This document shows, piece by piece, positions 58,101-64,000 of a DNA stretch of 64,000 nt. Positions within the stretch are counted from its first letter, which is position 1. Each line of letters begins with the position of its first letter. The notes under the pieces are model-generated. The model was not told the DNA's origin. It ran no database searches and saw nothing but the letters and a program-made list of their open reading frames with translations. This stretch comes from Thalassia testudinum. Taxonomy: Eukaryota; Streptophyta; Magnoliopsida; Alismatales; Hydrocharitaceae. Made by a program: the position numbers and the translations under genes. The stretch spans positions 61,812,501-61,876,500 of the forward strand of contig JAZHRO010000019.1 in NCBI GenBank assembly GCA_037157565.1. The letters run 5' to 3'.

Positions 58101-58825
58101 ATATAATTATGACCATATCTATATATATACATATAGATATATATTTACATATATACATATATATATTTTCATATCACCTACCACACGTTGTATCGTGGGA
58201 ATATCTGCACCAGTTGCTGATATTCCCCGATACATGCGTAAATAAAGCGCCTCTGCACACACCTTCCACCCATCCATCCTACACTCCACGCGGCACTTCG
58301 TCCTATTAGTTGTGTCTTCCTAGACAACAATCAACTTGACATCGTGCTACATGCCATTTCCACCTCCACCCCCACCCCTATATACATATATAATATATAC
58401 ATATATATATACTATATTTACCTTATTTCTATTTCTCTTCCTACCATTAAAAAGATAAAAAAAATATACAAAAGAGAAAAGATAATCCTTGACTTGCAGG
58501 TACTCAGTCTTGTGAATAGCAAGATCAGTTTTGAAACCCTAATTTGGCTCAGAGGCAAGAACCTGATTTTGAGGGTGTACCTCAAGGACAAAAATTATCA
58601 GAAAAAAATCTTAAATAGAAAAACACCAAAAACATAATAAACGAATGGAAGAGATTCGTTGTAAGAAAGGCGTAGAAACTTGTTAACCTCTAATCTCGCT
58701 TCCTTGAGTTTGACCCTGGGCCTAAAAGTGACCAAGATAAAATCAAGTAGGCCAGGTTAAAAATTTTGTAAAAAGATGGTTAGGCTCTATTTAGGTTAAC
58801 CACTATACTCATTTCAATGATTAAA
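55106..58825 (-). other. L2 3' internal region without recognised gene
   Basis: It starts with the polypurine tract. The motif AATGAGGACATTGC then GGCATAGGGGG (minus strand) lies at 56385-56421. The segment 56600-58650 differs in texture (GC-rich, then a microsatellite) and might be a further insertion, but I found no ends. The 254-codon plus-strand frame at 57322-58086 runs through the microsatellite and is spurious. Confidence 0.5.
57690..58175. repeat. CA and (ATATAC)n microsatellite
   Basis: A CA-rich start (57690-57725) passes into about 400 bp of TATA, ATAC and ATGT units that is partly self-complementary around 57990, so it could form a long cruciform. Confidence 0.9.
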
Positions 58826-60370
58826 TCACCATATTAACACAACCCATCCGGGTCTACAACATCGGACAACAGGTAAAGATGGTTCAATAGGTGTGTTTGT
58901 CCACTTAACATCTAGCTCAGAAAAATAATTAGTTATTTCGAGCTTGGGTTGCACGTGAAAGATATCGTAAGGGTCTTGGTAGAAAGTAGGTGATTTTAGG
59001 TCAATAGGTACCCTTAGATCCAAAATCAAACCTCCCTCGAAATTAGCCTCCCAAATTTTTATTTCAACAATTCTATCCTCCAACATCAAGGGCTCAGGCT
59101 TCAAGATCTCTAGCATATCATTCACCCCATATGATTCTCCCAAGTCCAGAAATCGTGGCAGAAACAAGATTGACTTGGGCACAAAGATCTCAAAAGTCAA
59201 CTCTTCGAGGTGCAGATGAGGACTGGGGTCACTGATTGAATCATCAAGATTCAAATCCTCCAAGTTAACCCCAACCAAATCCAAATCTTCAATGAACGGG
59301 CTATCAAATGGTTCATCAGATTCCTCATGCCCATTTGTCTCACTAAAATCATTTTCCTTATGTTCAAGTGAGACTTCACCTAAAGATTCTTCACCCTCAG
59401 AGTCAAAGAATTGATGATCCTCATTTATATATGTGTCAAAATCATAAATCATTTCATGATCTAAGGAGACATAATTTTCTTCATTTCCTGACTTGAGGAT
59501 CTCGAGTGAATCAATCGGTTCATCCTTAAATGGTTGCTCTAGCCCAACCTGGTCATCCCCGATCTCAGAAAATGTATCCCCCTCGACAGGCGCCAGAGTG
59601 GGTTCAGACATTGGCTCTCCTGAAGGAGGTTCATCTTGAGAATCATCCCATGATTTGACTAGTGTAACCATAAATTTCATCCTCAACCTCGACAATTTCC
59701 CAAGAAGAAACTCACCCAGGTCCCTATCCCTAACACTTTGGAGCAAATCCAATAAAGAGCTATTCAGCTCATCGATCATTTTTATCATAGGCTCCAATGC
59801 TTCAGTGCATGGTGTTGGCTGAGCTTCTAAAGATTATATGGTGTTCCTCAAGTTAGCCAACACCCTATCTTGGATCTGGTTCACCTAAACCGACTGGTTT
59901 GGTTCAGGGTTGGGTGGGTTTGGGTTCATTCTAGGGGAGTCAAGATATTGAGGTTCTCGGGTTCCTCCTTGATAGTAGGTTGTCTCAAGTTGTTCAAAGA
60001 AAGGTGGTGACCTATATTCAGCATAATTCTAGGGAGGGTAAGTGTTATAATTAGCATATCCTTCATGGTTGTATATCTGGTTAGGTTGATCATCAAAGGG
60101 TGGGGATCTATAATCATTGTAGCTCTAGGAAGGATAGTAATCATAGTCTTGTTGTCCAGGGTTAGACCCTGGACACTGAGGTCCGGATTCATATCCCCAA
60201 TCAAAGTCATCCCGGCTAGTGGATGGGTAATTACAAGTTAAGTCGGGATAGTAATCATCTTGGGGGTAAGTGGTGGTAGGAGAATAGGATGTGAAATGTG
60301 TGTAGGATGTGGAAGGGTACATGGTGAAGTAAAGAGGGAAATCAGAAGAGAAAGGAGCCCTGCAATACAA
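58826..60370 (-). pseudogene. L2 acidic/Tyr-rich protein, 515 codons with four stops
   Basis: One frame runs from the ATG at 60370 to 58826 with stops only near 60125 (TAG), 60030 (TAG), 59886 (TAG) and 59836 (TAA). The last 323 codons are intact. The N-terminal third is Tyr/Pro-rich with a repeated YRSPPF unit (NDYRSPPFDD and AEYRSPPFFE). A helical part follows (MIKMIDELNSSLLDLLQSVR), then a long Asp/Glu-rich, probably disordered part and a short C-terminal segment ending CCRPGWVVLIW. No gag zinc knuckle or enzyme motif is present and the family is not recognised. Position after the primer site and domain plan match the L1 frame. Confidence 0.65.
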
Positions 60371-61570
60371 AAATACAAGCCTGTCCTTAGGTTGGGTAGC
60401 CTAAAGGTCTACAGACTCTCAGAATCTGTCCTAAGATTATGGACGATTTACTCTACTTATGTCTAGGAAATCCAACCAGTTAGAAGAAGGGACTAGGGAG
60501 AAGGTTCTTCCTTTGGCTTGTGCCTCCGGTTCCTAGTGTACCCCCAAGCTGATGTCATTTGACACTACTCCCCTAGTTAGACATAAGATTGACTAGTATA
60601 AGTAGGTTAATCGTAAACAATCTCAATCTAGATCCTGACGAGCGAACCAGTCCTTAGGGCCAACGTCTAATCAATTTTAGTTAGGCTTGGGACAATGGTG
60701 CTTCAGGAATGTGATGGGCCCTTTAGATGGGTTGTGCCCTTAATGATCAGTTAAAATGTGTGTGCGTGCACAATCAGGGTTTTCAAACAAGGTTATTTGA
60801 TGATGTGTCTTTTAGGGTTCAACCTTGTTTAGTAGCTTTTATGGTTTAATCTTTAGGTATATTCAATCAAAGATCAGTAGAACACTCCAAGTTTTGAAAG
60901 CACTGGTGTAGATATATTCCTTTAAATATCAAAAATAAAATGTGGAATGCCTAGTTCAGTCCTAAAAATCAATCCTAAGTGGCAAGCTACTTAATGAATC
61001 AGTTTTAGATTGAGTGGTGAGGCCCAAACAGCTCAATCAATTGGCCTATTGCACAACTTAGTTAAGGCACACAGAAATGTTTGACCTATTCAGATTTCCA
61101 CTCACTTATGTGTATTTAGTTGAAGTTTACCAGGTCCATAGGTCAGATCCCGGTTAAGTGGTAGAATCAAAGTGATTGTGCGCCTTAGGATAAGAAGTTG
61201 TGGGTGTTAAGTGTGTAGCTTTTAGAAAATCCCACAATGAGATAACACTTTTATTATTATTATTATTATTTTTTTTTTTATGTGGATGGCGAGGTGAGTG
61301 GAGGTGGCAAACAAACAACCAAATCTATCCTAGGGTCTATAAAAAGCATCTAAGTTGATTTGGGTTTGAGTTATTAGGTTATGAAATGAAAACTAAGGTG
61401 GGGGTGGTGTGGGGGACACTTACAAAACACTCTACCCGCACTTTACTCTAGTCTACCGCACTTGGATCTCCATACTAGGGTACCTGCAAGATAGTAAATC
61501 AAAGACAAGTTGGGTTAGTGCTATGTAAATGCAAAGAAATGCAGAAAATAATAAAGTAAATTCTGTTGCC
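60371..61570 (-). other. L2 leader between primer site and ORF
   Basis: No gene. Contains a TTA microsatellite (61251-61270) followed by a T run. Confidence 0.5.
61251..61270. repeat. TTA microsatellite
   Basis: About seven TTA units, followed by a T run to about 61279. Confidence 0.85.
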
Positions 61571-61588
61571 TCCCCGGCAACGGCGCCA
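61571..61588 (-). other. Primer binding site of L2 (Asp-tRNA type)
   Basis: TGGCGCCGTTGCCGGGGA on the minus strand, identical to that of L1, three bases from the LTR. Confidence 0.9.
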
Positions 61589-61591
61589 AAA

Positions 61592-63082
61592 TGGTTGGGA
61601 GTGTTTCGCGAATTAGAAATCGGGGTTACGAGTAACCCATTGTCGTAGTTACAAAACACGTCAATTAGATAAAATTTATACTGAAACTCCAAGGGAGTCC
61701 CAAGTCGAACACAGGGAGGCGACGTTTACTTTACGTGAAAACCGTGCTTCGCTTCGTTTCTTTTTGGTATTTTAGGATTTTGTTGTTTTTTTTTGTGTTT
61801 TTGAAATAAAAGACAAGCAAATGAATCACAAGATAGAGATGTGGAATAAATCTAATATATATTACTTTCAATGTCAATTACAATAAACTATGAAAGCATA
61901 AAAGAGAGGGGGGTGAGAGGAAATCTCCCGAATCGGCTGTTCGGCGAGATGACAGCGCCTGGCAGAAGCTCAGACGAAGGAGGTGGGGAGTAGGACGATG
62001 GAGGTGAGATGCAGAGGACGTCGGGTTGAAGAAAGCTTTGGCGTGGCTCCGGAATGGAGGTGAGAAGACGGAGGTGATCTGCTACTGGAATGGAGGTGGG
62101 AGGACAGCTCCAAGGTGACCTATGAAGGGGGATGGGAAGTTGGAGGAGTATTTGGTGGGGTAGAGGTTCGCTATACTAATAGGTGCCTTGGGAGCTTGAG
62201 AACAAGCTCTATTGGACCGTTGGTAGGCTTACTAGAGCTTGGGAGTAGGTGGGAGTAGAGTAGGTAGAGATGCCTTAGAAGGGAGGGGGTGTAGGTCCTT
62301 TTATAGTGGAGAAGAGGCAAAAATAGGTATAGGATCATTAGTGACATCCAGGCTGTCGCTGGAAACGTCGCTGTAGGAAGCTCATGCCCACTGGCGCCCA
62401 CAGCTGGCTTTGCTGGCATGCGATGAATTACCAACGGCTGTAAGCGTTGCTGTAAGTCCAGCTCATGCGTCGCTGTAGGTCCAGCCCATGCATAGCTGGC
62501 GTTGCGCTTCCCCGCCCTTTGCCATGCGTGTGCGCGACCACGCGCTGGCATTGCATGCCTGCGCACGTGCACGCAACCGCGCTGCTATGCGCGTGTGTGC
62601 GCTGGGCGGCCTGGCTGCGCCATATGGCGCAGTCTGGGCCGTCCATCTTCTTGTTATAGGGGTTGCTACAGAGGTCGGATTGAGTCGATTTTCACGCTGT
62701 TAGGCTGCGATTGTCGATTCAAATCCATTTTCTCATTTGGATTTGTCATTTGAAGCTCCAAATTATGTCTCTTTGTCCCTTGGCCGTTGATCTTCCTTGG
62801 ACTGCATATGGTGCTGCGAGACTCTGATCGAGGCGATTTCAGAGGTGTTGGACTCTGATTGTCATGTTGATCAGATCTGTACGATTGGATCATCAATCCA
62901 AGGCTCTAAAATAAATGTCCTTCTCTCCTAACCACAAAAAGATGTAATTAACCTAAATTATATACAACTACTCTAAATGTAGAATGATGCATGCTATGCA
63001 ATATTTATAACATGAAATGCAAATCTAAGCCTAGGAACATGCATGAAGAGGCATTTTACCCTCAATAAATGTGTTTACATCA
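61592..63082 (-). repeat. L2 5' LTR (right)
   Basis: A 1491-bp copy starting TGGTTGG and ending TTTACATCA. It has an extra GTCGCTGTAGGTCCAGC unit near 62468-62490. Confidence 0.9.
62297..62306 (-). promoter_or_regulatory. TATA box of L2 5' LTR
   Basis: CTATAAAAGG on the minus strand, conserved with the left LTR; the likely promoter of the element. Confidence 0.7.
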
Positions 63083-63087
63083 CTGAG

Positions 63088-63199
63088 ACCTCCGCTAGTG
63101 TTGCCTTTTTCTCTTCTTTTTTTTTCTTATACAAAAGAAATGTAATGGGCAACCCTCCTTTTTGAATGAAGGAAGAAAATCTTAATTTTTATTGCTTAT
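63088..63199. other. Spacer between integrase and antisense ORF of T
   Basis: Pyrimidine-rich and then AT-rich sequence, no gene. With 53541-53623 it forms the junction between the two convergent coding parts of T. Confidence 0.5.
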
Positions 63200-64000
63200 C
63201 GGTATCTATACATGGTACATTCGTAAGTTGATTGCATGCCAGGTGTGGAAGATGTCTTTGCCATCTAGGGTTTGTAATTCGTAGAAGTCTCCCGGACTAT
63301 CTTTACGAATCTTATAAGGCCCTTCCATCATTTGTCTAGCTTCCCGCTTGACTGACTTAGCATGGAGACTTCTCACTTATGTAAGACTAGGTCTCCTTGG
63401 GAGAATGTTCGTCTACAAATGTGCTTATTGTGGGAGGTGGCGGTGGCTTGTTTATGTTTGAGTGATGCCTCTGATGCTTTATCCCTCAGGTCATCCAAGA
63501 AGTCTATGTGGCAGGGTCATAGAGTTGTCTTGTAGGTGGGGATGACTATTTCAATAGGCAACCAGGCTTCCATGCCGAATACCAGGCTGAATGGTGTGTG
63601 GCCCGTGGAAGTCCTCTAGCAAGTCCTGTAGCCCCAAAGAACGTCCGATAGCTCGTTCGTCCATCTCCCTTTGGTTGAATCCAACTGGTGTTTGAGCGCT
63701 GAGATGATGGTACGGTTGGTCACTTCAGCTTGTCCGTTTGCCTGGGGATGACCCATTGACGTGAAGCACAGATGGATGTCCTAGCTGGTGCAAAATTCTT
63801 CGAATTTTTGTAGGCGAACTGGGTTTCATTGTCCATGACAATGTAATGGGGTATCTCATACCGAGCTATAGTGCTCTTGCGGACAAAGGATATAACTGTA
63901 TCAGTTGTGGGGTTGGCATGGCCTCAGCTTTGACCCACTTGGAAAAATAATAGACTGCCACTAGTATAAACCGTTTTTGGGCCAGGGCTGGTGGGAAAGG
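63200..64000 (-). pseudogene. pol: Ty3/gypsy integrase, C-terminal part, degenerate
   Basis: Read on the minus strand from the edge: FILVAVYYFSKWVKAEAM (integrase core, where the first catalytic Asp expected in VAVDYF is Tyr), then MDNETQFAYKNF with the second Asp, GHPQANGQAEVTNRTI with the Glu, a WTNELSDVLWGYRT-like block, and the tail EGPYKIRKDSPGDFYELQTL, DGKDIFHTWHAINLRMYHV. The core and tail fit the gypsy integrase of the Tat lineage. At least three frame changes and several stops break it. The sequence runs off the right edge; reverse transcriptase is not in the window. Confidence 0.85.

Larger units (their letters stand above)
53629..63082 (-). mobile_element. L2: non-autonomous gypsy-like element with acidic/Tyr-rich ORF
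   Basis: LTRs are 53629-55105 and 61592-63082. TSD CTGAG occurs at 53624-53628 and 63083-63087. The Asp-type primer site lies beside the right LTR, and the polypurine tract AAAAGATAGGCATGGGGGTA beside the left, giving the minus orientation. The 6.5-kb internal region has no gag or pol domain but one 515-codon frame (58826-60370) and a large AT microsatellite. The plan is the same as in L1 although the LTRs are different. Confidence 0.9.
25732..64000 (-). mobile_element. T: Tat/Grande-like Ty3/gypsy element, partial, heavily nested
   Basis: Reading on the minus strand from the right edge, the parts are: the integrase end (64000-63200), a short spacer, an antisense ORF (50952-53540, plus strand), a 3' tandem array (50256-50519), a polypurine tract (50092-50110 joined to 26409-26416), and the 3' LTR (25732-26408). 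This order, with an ORF opposite to gag-pol before the 3' LTR, is known for Grande-type elements of the Tat lineage. The 5' LTR, gag and most of pol lie beyond 64000. Two large elements interrupt it: the Athila-like 26417-50091 and L2 53629-63082. Frameshifts and stops in both coding parts show that it is dead. The left boundary is inferred from TG...CA ends, since the matching TSD is outside the window. Confidence 0.65.

Overview
This is nuclear DNA of a flowering plant in a gene-poor, repeat-rich region. The evidence is plant Ty1/copia and Ty3/gypsy LTR retrotransposons, a Met-tRNA primer site typical of plant copia elements, two Asp-tRNA primer sites typical of plant gypsy elements, an Athila-like gag-protease, a Tat/Grande-like integrase with an antisense ORF, and a LINE fragment. 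The species cannot be named. No intact host gene is recognised; one 97-codon frame (24658-24948) is the only candidate that does not look like transposon. No tRNA, rRNA or CRISPR is seen.

Left third (1-25.7 kb): decayed gypsy-like internal sequence (1-2389), a copia-like remnant (2390-3033), and a short-internal Sirevirus-like copia element on the minus strand (3034-7912, target-site duplication TAATG). Two solo gypsy-type LTRs follow, each with matching 5-bp duplications (9605-12273, ATTGG; 18230-20586, ATGGT). The second sits inside a diverged AT-rich repeat. A low-copy-looking stretch (20.9-25.4 kb) carries a minisatellite.

Right two thirds (25.7-64 kb): one nest. The host element is a Tat/Grande-like gypsy element on the minus strand, running off the right edge. 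Its integrase end is at 63.2-64 kb, its antisense ORF at 50.95-53.54 kb, a 44-bp x 6 tandem array at 50.26-50.52 kb, and its 3' LTR at 25732-26408. An Athila-like element (26417-50091, plus strand) lies in its polypurine tract. Inside that are a 14.3-kb non-autonomous element L1 (31605-45912, TSD TGAAC), whose left LTR is itself split by a 4188-bp LTR-like insert (34193-38380, TSD GGACC), and a 591-bp LINE fragment (46925-47515, 17-bp TSD). A second non-autonomous element L2 (53629-63082, TSD CTGAG) separates the antisense ORF from the integrase.

Most unusual points: (1) arrays of the same self-complementary motif CAGACGTCTG occur in LTRs of a copia element and of gypsy-type solo LTRs, and other families here carry different palindromic arrays (GTACCGGTAC, AGCT), in the clearest cases just upstream of TATA boxes. 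(2) L1 and L2 carry, in place of gag-pol, long minus-strand frames for acidic proteins of unknown type (434 and 515 codons, with one and four in-frame stops). (3) A 71-bp hairpin with 29 of 33 paired positions lies in the 4188-bp insert. Coordinates, TSDs and repeat counts were read by eye; family names rest on remembered motifs, not on a search.
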